From an uncultured Clostridia bacterium (lineage in GTDB: Bacteria; Bacillota; Clostridia; UBA1381), in NCBI GenBank assembly GCA_910578235.1, contig CAJTPP010000044.1, forward strand, positions 1 through 5,214: a stretch of DNA of 5,214 bases, in the 5' to 3' direction. Position numbers and translations under genes: made by a program. The notes beneath the pieces are model-generated. The model ran no database searches. It was not told the origin of the DNA and worked only from the letters and a program-made list of their open reading frames with translations. This document shows, piece after piece, positions 1 to 5,214 of the stretch (position 1 is its first letter; each line of letters opens with the position of its first letter).

Positions 1-130
1 GCATTATAATATATTTATTATATACTATATTTGGTAAAATGTATAGTAATAATTTTGAATATTTGACGGTCACAGAGATAAAAATATACATATATTTGTC
101 GGAATATTTTTATTAAATATGTAAAGTCTA

Positions 131-159
131 TTGACAAAGTAGGAAATATAAAGTAAAAT
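131..159 (+). promoter_or_regulatory. Probable sigma-A-type promoter of nifS-nifU
   Basis: A perfect -35 box, TTGACA (131-136), is followed after 17 bases by TAAAAT (154-159), which matches five of six positions of the -10 consensus. Transcription would start near 166, giving a leader of about 49 bases before the nifS ATG. The -10 box and start point overlap the left arm of the inverted repeat at 156-195, so a protein bound there should block this promoter. A weaker alternative, TTGACG at 63-68 with TATACA at 85-90, lies upstream. The assignment rests on sequence match only. Confidence 0.72.
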
Positions 160-195
160 ATATCTGAACATTTGAATAAGTGTTCAGATATATTT
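156..195. repeat. 40-bp near-palindrome, candidate operator before nifS
   Basis: Two perfect 15-bp arms (156-170 and 181-195; inner part TCTGAACA / TGTTCAGA) flank a 10-base spacer (171-180). The spacer itself keeps two further symmetric pairs, so 17 of 20 position pairs match. The left arm covers the end of the -10 box and the predicted start point, and the right arm ends six bases before the nifS Shine-Dalgarno site. A transcript starting near 166 would contain only part of the left arm, which favours a DNA-binding site over an RNA hairpin. Read-through from further upstream would form a long stem. I do not recognise the motif as an IscR type 1 site or a Fur/PerR box, and the regulator is unknown. 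Confidence 0.7.
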
Positions 196-201
196 GCACA
201 C

Positions 202-206
202 AGGAG
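202..206 (+). promoter_or_regulatory. Shine-Dalgarno site fixing the nifS start
   Basis: AGGAG lies 8 bases before the ATG at 215. The frame also opens at a TTG at 194, but that codon sits inside the right arm of the inverted repeat and ahead of this site, so it cannot use it. The ATG at 215 is therefore the better start. Confidence 0.85.
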
Positions 207-214
207 ATGATAAT

Positions 215-1393
215 ATGCGATCAGTATATATGGATAATAATGCGACAACGGCTTTGAAAAAAGAAGCTCTTGACGCTATGATGCCATATTACACAGATAT
301 ATACGGGAATGCCTCATCGAAATTTTATAAAATAGGCAGAGACGCCGAGCAGGCTCTTTATAAAATGAGAGAAAGTGTTGCCAAAAATATAGGCGCGGCC
401 AATGCCAATGAGGTATATTTTACAGGCTCAGGCTGTGAAGCGGATAACTGGGCGATAAAAGGGGCCGCGTTTGCAAATCAAAAGAAAGGCAATCATATTA
501 TAACAAGTAAAATTGAACATCACGCGGTGCTCAATACGTGCGAGTACCTTGAAAAACACGGCTTTGAAGTGACATATCTTGATGTTGATGAAAATGGATT
601 TGTAAATCCGAAATCCGTTGAGGAAGCGATTACCGATAAAACAATTCTTGTTTCGGTTATGACAGCGAATAATGAGATAGGAACAATAGAACCTATAAAA
701 GAAATTGCGGATATAGCCCGCGCGCATAAAGTTATATTTCATACGGATGCTGTTCAGGCTATAGGACATATGCCGATAAATGTGCGGGAACTTGGAGTTG
801 ATATGCTTTCACTGTCGGCGCATAAGTTTCACGGACCTAAGGGTGTGGGAGCACTGTATATAAGAAATGGTGTGAGAGTTGATAATCTTGTTCATGGTGG
901 AGGTCAGGAAAGAGGAAAGAGAGCCGCTACGGAAAATCTTGCGGGTATTGCCGGAATGGATAAGGCGCTTGAAATTGCGGTAAAAAATCTTGACAGAAAT
1001 ATGAAGCATTGTGAGAAGATGCGTGACAGACTGATTGACGGGATTAGGAAAAGTATTCCTTATTGCAGGCTGAACGGGCCCGAAAATAACGGAAGAATGT
1101 GTAATAATGTGAATTTTTCATTTCAGTATGTAGAGGGTGAGTCAATACTTATGATGCTTGATATGAACGGTGTCGCCGCGTCAAGCGGAAGCGCGTGCGC
1201 GTCAGGCTCGCTTGATCCGTCTCATGTGCTTATGGCGATAGGCCTGCCGCATGAAATTGCGCACGGATCTTTGAGACTGAGTGTTGGTGAGGAGACTACA
1301 GAGGCTGATGTTGACTATGTTATAGATGTTCTTCCATCTATAATCCAGAGATTAAGAGATATGTCACCTCTTTATGAGGGTGTTGAAAGGTAA
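215..1393 (+). CDS. nifS: Cysteine desulfurase, NifS/IscS family
   Basis: This PLP enzyme of the cytoplasm converts L-cysteine to alanine and passes the released sulfur, as a persulfide, to a scaffold for Fe-S cluster assembly. The 392-residue protein has the usual family length. It opens with the conserved DNNATT (7-12). Visible active-site elements are EHHAV (101-105, with the PLP-stacking His102), HTDAVQ (176-181, with Asp178 contacting the pyridine nitrogen), SAHKFHGPKG (201-210, with Lys204 as the Schiff-base lysine) and SGSACASG (324-331, with Cys328 as the persulfide cysteine on the mobile loop). The glycine-rich turn is TGSGCEADN (70-78), where many relatives have a second Gly and Ser/Thr. 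The start at 215 is chosen for its ribosome binding site. nifU follows after 22 bases, so the product probably feeds that scaffold. The aminotransferase class V assignment is secure; NifS versus IscS naming is by convention, since no nitrogenase genes are in view. Confidence 0.96.
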   Translation: MRSVYMDNNATTALKKEALDAMMPYYTDIYGNASSKFYKIGRDAEQALYKMRESVAKNIGAANANEVYFTGSGCEADNWAIKGAAFANQKKGNHIITSKIEHHAVLNTCEYLEKHGFEVTYLDVDENGFVNPKSVEEAITDKTILVSVMTANNEIGTIEPIKEIADIARAHKVIFHTDAVQAIGHMPINVRELGVDMLSLSAHKFHGPKGVGALYIRNGVRVDNLVHGGGQERGKRAATENLAGIAGMDKALEIAVKNLDRNMKHCEKMRDRLIDGIRKSIPYCRLNGPENNGRMCNNVNFSFQYVEGESILMMLDMNGVAASSGSACASGSLDPSHVLMAIGLPHEIAHGSLRLSVGEETTEADVDYVIDVLPSIIQRLRDMSPLYEGVER

Positions 1394-1415
1394 GTAATAG
1401 AAAGGGTGTGCTATT

Positions 1416-1847
1416 ATGTACAGTGAAAAGGTAATGGATCATTTCGCAAATCCGAGAAATGTCGGCGAAATTGAAAATGCTAACGCGGTAGGCGAAGTCG
1501 GAAACGCTAAATGCGGTGATATAATGAAGATGTATATGGATATTGAGGATAATGTCATAAAAGACGTGAAATTTAAAACATTTGGCTGCGGCGCGGCTAT
1601 TGCGACAAGCTCAATGGCTACTGAAATGGTAAAGGGCAAGACTGTGGACGAGGCGCTGGCTCTTACAAATAAAGCTGTTATGGAGGCGCTTGACGGACTC
1701 CCTAAGGAAAAGATACATTGTTCTGTTCTTGCGGAGGAGGCTATTCATTCAGCTATTAACGATTATAGACAGCGCAGAGGCGAGGCGCCGCTCGGAAGTA
1801 CGTGTGACGGCTGCTGTGACAGATGCAGTGAAGATCACGGAGAATAA
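1416..1847 (+). CDS. nifU: Fe-S cluster assembly scaffold, NifU/IscU type
   Basis: This is the scaffold that receives sulfur from the cysteine desulfurase, assembles a [2Fe-2S] cluster and hands it to target proteins. The 143-residue protein covers the IscU domain (about 1-120). The three cluster cysteines are visible: Cys33 in AKCGD with Asp35, Cys58 in FGCGAAIA, and Cys102 in KIHCSVLAEEAI. The 44-residue step from Cys58 to Cys102 is that of IscU/NifU rather than zinc-dependent SufU, which has an insertion there. The LPPVK motif that binds the HscA chaperone in proteobacterial IscU reads LPKEK here (95-99). About 15 residues extend past the usual IscU end and carry CDGCCDRC (130-137), which could bind metal or be redox-active; its role is unknown. 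The separate Fe-S and Nfu domains of the long nitrogen-fixation NifU are absent. A purine-rich AAAGGG at 1401-1406 precedes the ATG by 9 bases. It is co-transcribed with nifS. Confidence 0.95.
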   Translation: MYSEKVMDHFANPRNVGEIENANAVGEVGNAKCGDIMKMYMDIEDNVIKDVKFKTFGCGAAIATSSMATEMVKGKTVDEALALTNKAVMEALDGLPKEKIHCSVLAEEAIHSAINDYRQRRGEAPLGSTCDGCCDRCSEDHGE

Positions 1848-1867
1848 TCATGCGGAAATATTAATAC

Positions 1868-1915
1868 AATATGGTGTTGGTATCAGGTTGTAAAACTGTT
1901 TGCCGACACCATATT
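1868..1915 (+). terminator. Probable terminator of the nifS-nifU operon
   Basis: A 13-bp stem (1868-1880 with 1903-1915; 12 Watson-Crick pairs and one G-T) encloses a 22-base loop, and the sequence runs into TTTTGTATGT. The stem starts 20 bases after the nifU stop codon. The T-run is short and the loop is long, so termination may be partial. No other gene end lies nearby, and the next promoter begins about 90 bases on. Confidence 0.7.
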
Positions 1916-2002
1916 TTGTATGTATTGAGGTAAAAATAGCCATATTGGGTGATAAAACTTTAAACAAATTTAACAATGTTTACAGTAATCGGAAAGAAAA
2001 TA

Positions 2003-2031
2003 TTGCAATAGATTGTTTAATGGTATATAAT
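2003..2031 (+). promoter_or_regulatory. Probable promoter of the fapR-plsX-fabH-fabK operon
   Basis: A perfect -10 box, TATAAT (2026-2031), stands 17 bases after TTGCAA (2003-2008), which matches four of six -35 positions. Transcription would start near 2038, about 10 bases before the FapR operator, giving a leader of roughly 73 bases. A repressor on that operator would sit in the initially transcribed region. Confidence 0.75.
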
Positions 2032-2047
2032 CAGTGTGATTAGTGTT

Positions 2048-2064
2048 TTAGTACCAGCTACTAA
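2048..2064. promoter_or_regulatory. FapR operator
   Basis: The 17-bp site TTAGTACCAGCTACTAA has perfect 6-bp arms, TTAGTA and TACTAA, around a 5-base centre. As I recall it, this closely matches the known FapR consensus of Bacillus and relatives, in which TTAGTAC is the signature half. It lies just after the predicted start point and 46 bases before the fapR ATG, so FapR most likely represses its own operon. In this family malonyl-CoA releases the repressor. The encoded regulator directly downstream supports the call. Confidence 0.88.
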
Positions 2065-2094
2065 TAATAATTGTTAAATGTCGAATTCAGGGGG

Positions 2095-2101
2095 AAGGGA
2101 G
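2095..2101 (+). promoter_or_regulatory. Shine-Dalgarno site fixing the fapR start
   Basis: AAGGGAG ends 9 bases before the ATG at 2111. An earlier in-frame ATG at 2078 is preceded only by AT-rich sequence with no ribosome binding site. Starting at 2111 also gives the expected protein length. Confidence 0.8.
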
Positions 2102-2110
2102 CGCTCAATA

Positions 2111-2668
2111 ATGACGAGGACTGTGCTAAAAAAACAGCGTCATGAATTTTTGCTGAGAGAAATAAGGAAAAATCCGTTTTTGAAAGACGAAGATCTTGCA
2201 AAAGCATGTAATGTGAGCGTGTCTACGATAAGATTTGACAGGGCGGAGCTTGGGATTGCGGAGTATCGTGAAAGAGTAAAGTCAGCCGCCGTGGAAGGTA
2301 TGAATACAAATGATGCTTCGGGCGAGGTGCTTGATCTTAATTTGTTTCGTGACGGAATTTCAGTATTAAAGACAGATAGCACGATGGCGTTTGAGGGGAC
2401 TGATATTGTGAAAGGGCAGTGCATATATGCGTTTGCTGAAAATTTAGTGCTGAGTGTTATTGACGCAAAGGCGGCGCTTGTTAAATTTGCAAATGTAAAA
2501 TATATGCATGAGGCTCATACGGGTGACACGCTTATAGCGAAGTCGGATGTTATGAGAGTAAAAGAAGAAGAATTTATAGTACGCGTTGTTATTAAGGCTA
2601 ACATGAACGAGGTTTTCAGAGGGAAATTCAGTTTGTTGGTGACAGACGCGGAAGGTTCGGAGGAATAG
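2111..2668 (+). CDS. fapR: FapR, malonyl-CoA-responsive fatty-acid repressor
   Basis: FapR represses genes for fatty acid and phospholipid synthesis and leaves DNA when malonyl-CoA binds. The 185-residue protein matches the family length (about 185-190). Residues 5-48 form the DeoR-like helix-turn-helix, with recognition segment VSVSTIRFDRAELGI (35-49). An amphipathic linker follows (AEYRERVKSAA, 50-60). The rest is the hot-dog effector domain, including GEVLDLNL (71-78) and the ligand-site segment IVKGQCIYAFAENLVLSVID (99-118). In B. subtilis FapR, as I recall, Arg106, Gly107 and Asn115 line this pocket; the equivalents here are Lys101, Gly102 and Asn111, so the malonyl-contacting arginine is a lysine. 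The gene sits behind its own operator and abuts plsX, as in many Firmicutes. Family assignment is firm; retained malonyl-CoA sensing is inferred. Confidence 0.93.
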   Translation: MTRTVLKKQRHEFLLREIRKNPFLKDEDLAKACNVSVSTIRFDRAELGIAEYRERVKSAAVEGMNTNDASGEVLDLNLFRDGISVLKTDSTMAFEGTDIVKGQCIYAFAENLVLSVIDAKAALVKFANVKYMHEAHTGDTLIAKSDVMRVKEEEFIVRVVIKANMNEVFRGKFSLLVTDAEGSEE

Positions 2669-3676
2669 ATGAAAATAATTATTGATGCTATGGGCGGAGA
2701 CAATGCTCCGCAGGCTCCTGTTGAAGCGGCGGTTAAAGCCTCAAAGGAACTTGATGTATATATAACGCTTGTAGGAAAAACAGATGTTATTGAAAAGGAG
2801 TTATCGAAATATAATTGTGACAGGGATAGAATGACCATTGTTCATGCGGATGATGTAATATCAAACCATGAGGAGCCGGCAAAGGCTGTAAGAAGCAAGA
2901 GAGGCGCGTCGGTTGTTGTTGCGGCCAATATGCTTAAAAACGGAGAAGGAGACGCCATGCTGTCAATGGGCAACAGGGGCGCGCTTCTTACTGCCGGGCT
3001 GCTTATAGTAGGACGAATAAAGGGAATACTCAGACCGGCTCTTGCCACATTGCTTCCAAGTGCAAAGGGGCCTAAGATGCTCATAGACGCGGGGGCTAAT
3101 ACAAACTGTAAAAGTGATAATCTTGTGCAGTTTGCCATTATGGGCAGTATTTATATGAAAAATGTTCTTGCTATAGAAAATCCGACTGTCGGACTTATGT
3201 CAAACGGCGAGGAAGAAGGCAAGGGTGATGAACTTACAAAGGAGACGTTTCCGAAGCTCAAAAACGCGCCTGTTAATTTTATAGGCAACATAGAGGGAAG
3301 AGATGTTATGGAAGGAACGGCGGATGTCATAACATGTGATGGATTTGTCGGGAATGTGATACTGAAAACCGTTGAAGGCATGGGGCATGTAGTTAGCAGC
3401 AAGGTAAAGGGAATGTTCATGCGCGGAATTATTTCCAGGCTGGCGGCGTTATTTGTTATGAAAGGACTTAATGAATTCAAACAGACAATGGATTACCGTG
3501 AATACGGAGGCGCTCCGCTGCTCGGAACAAAGAGACCTGTTATAAAGGGACATGGATCATCTGACGCTAAAGCAGTATTTTCTGCGATTTATCAGGCGAA
3601 AAAGTTTGTTGAGACAAATGTGACAGATGAAATAGTGAAAAATATTAATTCTATGGAGGATAAAGGTAATGATTAA
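2669..3676 (+). CDS. plsX: Phosphate acyltransferase PlsX
   Basis: PlsX converts acyl-ACP and phosphate to acyl-phosphate, which the membrane enzyme PlsY uses to acylate glycerol-3-phosphate in phosphatidic acid synthesis. It is a peripheral membrane protein. The 335-residue length is typical. Recognisable segments are IIIDAMGGDNAP (3-14), EEPAKAVRSK (68-77), GLLIVGRIKGI (110-120), DAGANTNCK (140-148), QFAIMGSIY (154-162), EEEGKGDELTKETF (181-194), FIGNIEGRD (204-212), CDGFVGNVILKT (223-234) and the C-terminal VIKGHGSSD (291-299). The normally well-kept SAGNTGA motif reads SMGNRGA (99-105), and GIDRPAL reads GILRPAL (119-125); the frame is otherwise intact. The ATG directly follows the fapR stop codon, and its GGAGG site (2659-2663) lies inside fapR, so translation of the two is probably coupled. 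The stop overlaps the fabH start. Regulation is expected through the FapR operator. Confidence 0.94.
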   Translation: MKIIIDAMGGDNAPQAPVEAAVKASKELDVYITLVGKTDVIEKELSKYNCDRDRMTIVHADDVISNHEEPAKAVRSKRGASVVVAANMLKNGEGDAMLSMGNRGALLTAGLLIVGRIKGILRPALATLLPSAKGPKMLIDAGANTNCKSDNLVQFAIMGSIYMKNVLAIENPTVGLMSNGEEEGKGDELTKETFPKLKNAPVNFIGNIEGRDVMEGTADVITCDGFVGNVILKTVEGMGHVVSSKVKGMFMRGIISRLAALFVMKGLNEFKQTMDYREYGGAPLLGTKRPVIKGHGSSDAKAVFSAIYQAKKFVETNVTDEIVKNINSMEDKGND

Positions 3677-4646
3677 TGCTAAGATAACAGGAGTAGGAAG
3701 ATATATTCCCGAAAAGGTGTATGATAATGCGTATATGGAGAGTATTGTTGACACAAATGATGAATGGATAACGAGACGCACAGGTATAAAAGAAAGACAT
3801 ATATCAGCGGATAACGAATATACAACAGATATGGCGTCTATTGCCGCTAAGGGCGCGATAGAAAACGCGGGGCTTACGGCGGAAGATATTGATCTTATTC
3901 TTCTCGGAACGGTTACGCCGGATTATTTCACCCCTGCGTGCGCGTGTATTGTTCAGGCAAATATCGGCGCGGTTAAGGCGGCGGCATTTGATTATAATGC
4001 GGCGTGCTCCGGTTTTGTTACGGGTTTGACAATTGCGAAACAGTTTATTCAGACAGGAACCTATAAGCATGTTTTGGTAGTTTGCGCGGATGTTTTAAGT
4101 AAAGCGACGGACTATAAAGACAGAGCGACGTGTGTTCTGTTTGGTGATGCCGCGGGCGCGGCTGTTGTATCAGCAAGCGGGGAAACAGGAATAATTTCAA
4201 CAGATATCGGAGCGGACGGAGCAAGCGGTCTTGCTATAACAAGTCTCGCATACAGAGACGATGATGAAGAAACAGAAAAGAGAGTAAGCCGGCGTAAGGA
4301 TACCATATGGATGGCAGGTCAGGCGGTTATGAAATTCGCGGTTAAAGCCATGGCTGACGCAAGTGAAAAGGTGCTTAAGGAAGCGGGACTTACATGGGAT
4401 GATATAGCGCTTGTTGTTCCGCATCAGGCTAATTACAGAATAGTGGACAGCGCGATAAAGCGTATGGGCATAGAAAAGGATAAGGTATTTCTTAATCTGG
4501 AGTGGTACGGAAACACTTCCGCGTCATGCATACCTGTGTCTCTTTCACAGGCAGTTGAGCAGGGAAGAATAAAGAAGGGAGATAAAATCATTCTTGTCGG
4601 TTTTGGCGGCGGTCTGACATGGGGAGCGGCGCTGCTTGAATGGTAA
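3669..4646 (+). CDS. fabH: 3-oxoacyl-ACP synthase III (FabH)
   Basis: FabH starts type II fatty acid synthesis by condensing a short acyl-CoA with malonyl-ACP to give 3-oxoacyl-ACP. The 325-residue protein has the family length and the thiolase-fold Cys-His-Asn triad: Cys113 in YNAACSGF, His252 in VPHQANYRI and Asn282 in YGNTSA. The N-terminal DEWITRRTGIKERHI (31-45) and the C-terminal GFGGGLTWGAALL (311-323) are also characteristic. PHQAN and the short length separate it from FabF/FabB. The primer preference (acetyl versus branched acyl-CoA) cannot be read with confidence. Its ATG overlaps the plsX end by 8 bp, with GGAGGA (3655-3660) 8 bases upstream inside plsX. It lies in the same FapR-controlled operon. 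Confidence 0.96.
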   Translation: MINAKITGVGRYIPEKVYDNAYMESIVDTNDEWITRRTGIKERHISADNEYTTDMASIAAKGAIENAGLTAEDIDLILLGTVTPDYFTPACACIVQANIGAVKAAAFDYNAACSGFVTGLTIAKQFIQTGTYKHVLVVCADVLSKATDYKDRATCVLFGDAAGAAVVSASGETGIISTDIGADGASGLAITSLAYRDDDEETEKRVSRRKDTIWMAGQAVMKFAVKAMADASEKVLKEAGLTWDDIALVVPHQANYRIVDSAIKRMGIEKDKVFLNLEWYGNTSASCIPVSLSQAVEQGRIKKGDKIILVGFGGGLTWGAALLEW

Positions 4647-4665
4647 GGGTTAAAAAAATATATAA

Positions 4666-4677
4666 GCGCGCTGCGCG
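4666..4677 (+). other. Small GC-rich stem-loop before fabK
   Basis: CGCG (4667-4670) and CGCG (4674-4677) flank CTG just before the fabK Shine-Dalgarno site, directly after an AT-only stretch (4651-4664). There is no T-run after it, so it is not a standard terminator. A 4-bp stem is weak evidence; it might affect fabK translation or mark an mRNA processing point, or it may be chance. Confidence 0.3.
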
Positions 4678-4692
4678 GAAAGGATAAATATT

Positions 4693-5214
4693 ATGAAAAC
4701 GAGATTATGTGAATTGCTTGGAATTGAATATCCGATTATTCAGGGCGGAATGGCGTGGATTGCTACAGCCGAGCTTGCCGCGGCAGTATCAAACGGCGGC
4801 GGAATAGGTATCATCGCGGCCGGCAATGCTCCTGCTGAGGTGGTAAGAGAGCAGATCCGCAAAGCAAAGAGTCTTACAGATAAGCCGTTTGGCGTAAATG
4901 TAATGATGATGTCTCCTTTTGTTGAGGAAGTGATGCGGGTTATTATAGAGGAAAAGCCTGCGGCAGTAGCGACAGGCGCTGGTAATCCGGGAAAGTACAT
5001 ACCGCTGCTTAAAGAAGCGGGAATAAAGGTTATGCCGGTTGTGGCAAGTGTCGCAATGGCAAAGAAGATGGAAAAAGACGGCGCTGACGCTGTTATTGCC
5101 GAAGGCACTGAAGCGGGCGGACATATAGGCGAGCTTACTACCATGGTACTTGTGCCTCAGGTAGCTGACGCTGTGTCAATTCCTGTAATAGCGGCGGGAG
5201 GAATTGCGGACAGC
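4693..5214 (+). CDS. fabK: Enoyl-ACP reductase II (FabK), 3' end outside window
   Basis: FabK is an FMN-dependent enoyl-ACP reductase that catalyses the last step of each fatty acid elongation cycle using NAD(P)H; it is unrelated to FabI. The frame is open to the window end and gives 174 residues of an expected 310-320, so about 140 are missing. It begins MKTRLCELLGIEYPIIQGGM, a segment typical of the nitronate monooxygenase/FabK barrel. GGGIGIIAAGNAP follows (35-47), then KPFGVNVMMMSP (64-75), EGTEAGGHIGE (137-147) and IPVIAAGGIADS at the edge. His144 falls at the same position as the catalytic histidine of the pneumococcal enzyme, as I recall it. A nitronate monooxygenase is the alternative, but GGHIGELTTM and the fab context favour FabK. 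GAAAGGA (4678-4684) lies 8 bases before the ATG. The gap to fabH is 46 bp, consistent with one operon. Confidence 0.92.
   Translation, partial: MKTRLCELLGIEYPIIQGGMAWIATAELAAAVSNGGGIGIIAAGNAPAEVVREQIRKAKSLTDKPFGVNVMMMSPFVEEVMRVIIEEKPAAVATGAGNPGKYIPLLKEAGIKVMPVVASVAMAKKMEKDGADAVIAEGTEAGGHIGELTTMVLVPQVADAVSIPVIAAGGIADS

Noticed and set aside
23..120. Several short AT-only inverted repeats (for example 23-29/42-48 and 82-88/91-97)
   Set aside because: Arms of six or seven A/T-rich bases are expected by chance in such AT-rich DNA; no T-run or known motif supports a function.
194..214. TTG at 194 as the nifS start
   Set aside because: It lies upstream of the only ribosome binding site and inside the inverted repeat; the ATG at 215 fits the family N-terminus.
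18..248. Minus-strand frame of 76 codons across the nifS promoter
   Set aside because: It is AT-driven, rich in Tyr/Phe/Ile, has no ribosome binding site I can see, overlaps the nifS start, and resembles no family I know.
1690..1893. Plus-strand frame overlapping the end of nifU and its terminator
   Set aside because: It is an alternative frame of nifU that runs through the terminator stem; nifU accounts for the coding signal.
2078..2110. ATG at 2078 as the fapR start
   Set aside because: No Shine-Dalgarno site precedes it, and the extra 11 residues match nothing in the family; the ATG at 2111 has a good site.
4740..5144. Minus-strand frames of 134 and 111 codons opposite fabK
   Set aside because: Both are shadows of fabK, which has clear family motifs on the plus strand and runs off the window end.

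Overview
The window looks like chromosomal DNA from a low-to-moderate-GC Firmicute, most likely a member of the Clostridia. The grounds are strong Shine-Dalgarno sites, AT-rich intergenic DNA, a FapR regulator with its operator, an FMN-type enoyl reductase (FabK), and a NifS/NifU pair of the clostridial type. No species can be named from the sequence alone.

Positions 1-214 are very AT-rich and hold no convincing gene. They carry a good sigma-A-type promoter (131-159) and a striking 40-bp near-palindrome (156-195) that ends just before the ribosome binding site of the first gene. Positions 215-1847 are a two-gene iron-sulfur cluster operon: nifS, a cysteine desulfurase that supplies sulfur, and nifU, the scaffold on which clusters are built. 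A stem-loop at 1868-1915 closes this operon. The scaffold ends in an unusual CxxCCxxC tail.

Positions 1916-2110 are the control region of the second operon: a promoter (2003-2031) followed by a textbook FapR operator (2048-2064). Then come fapR (malonyl-CoA-sensing repressor), plsX (phosphate acyltransferase), fabH (ketoacyl-ACP synthase III) and fabK (enoyl-ACP reductase II, cut by the window end). fapR and plsX abut, plsX and fabH overlap by 8 bp, and fabK follows 46 bp later, so all four are probably one transcript. FapR would repress its own operon until malonyl-CoA rises. FabH then starts acyl chains from malonyl-ACP, FabK completes each elongation cycle, and PlsX passes acyl groups from ACP to phosphate for phospholipid synthesis.

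All genes are on the + strand and look intact, apart from fabK at the edge. I see no mobile element, CRISPR array, RNA gene or clear new system. The points worth a second look are small ones: the palindrome at the nifS promoter, the Cys-rich NifU tail, and non-consensus residues at normally conserved positions in PlsX and FapR.
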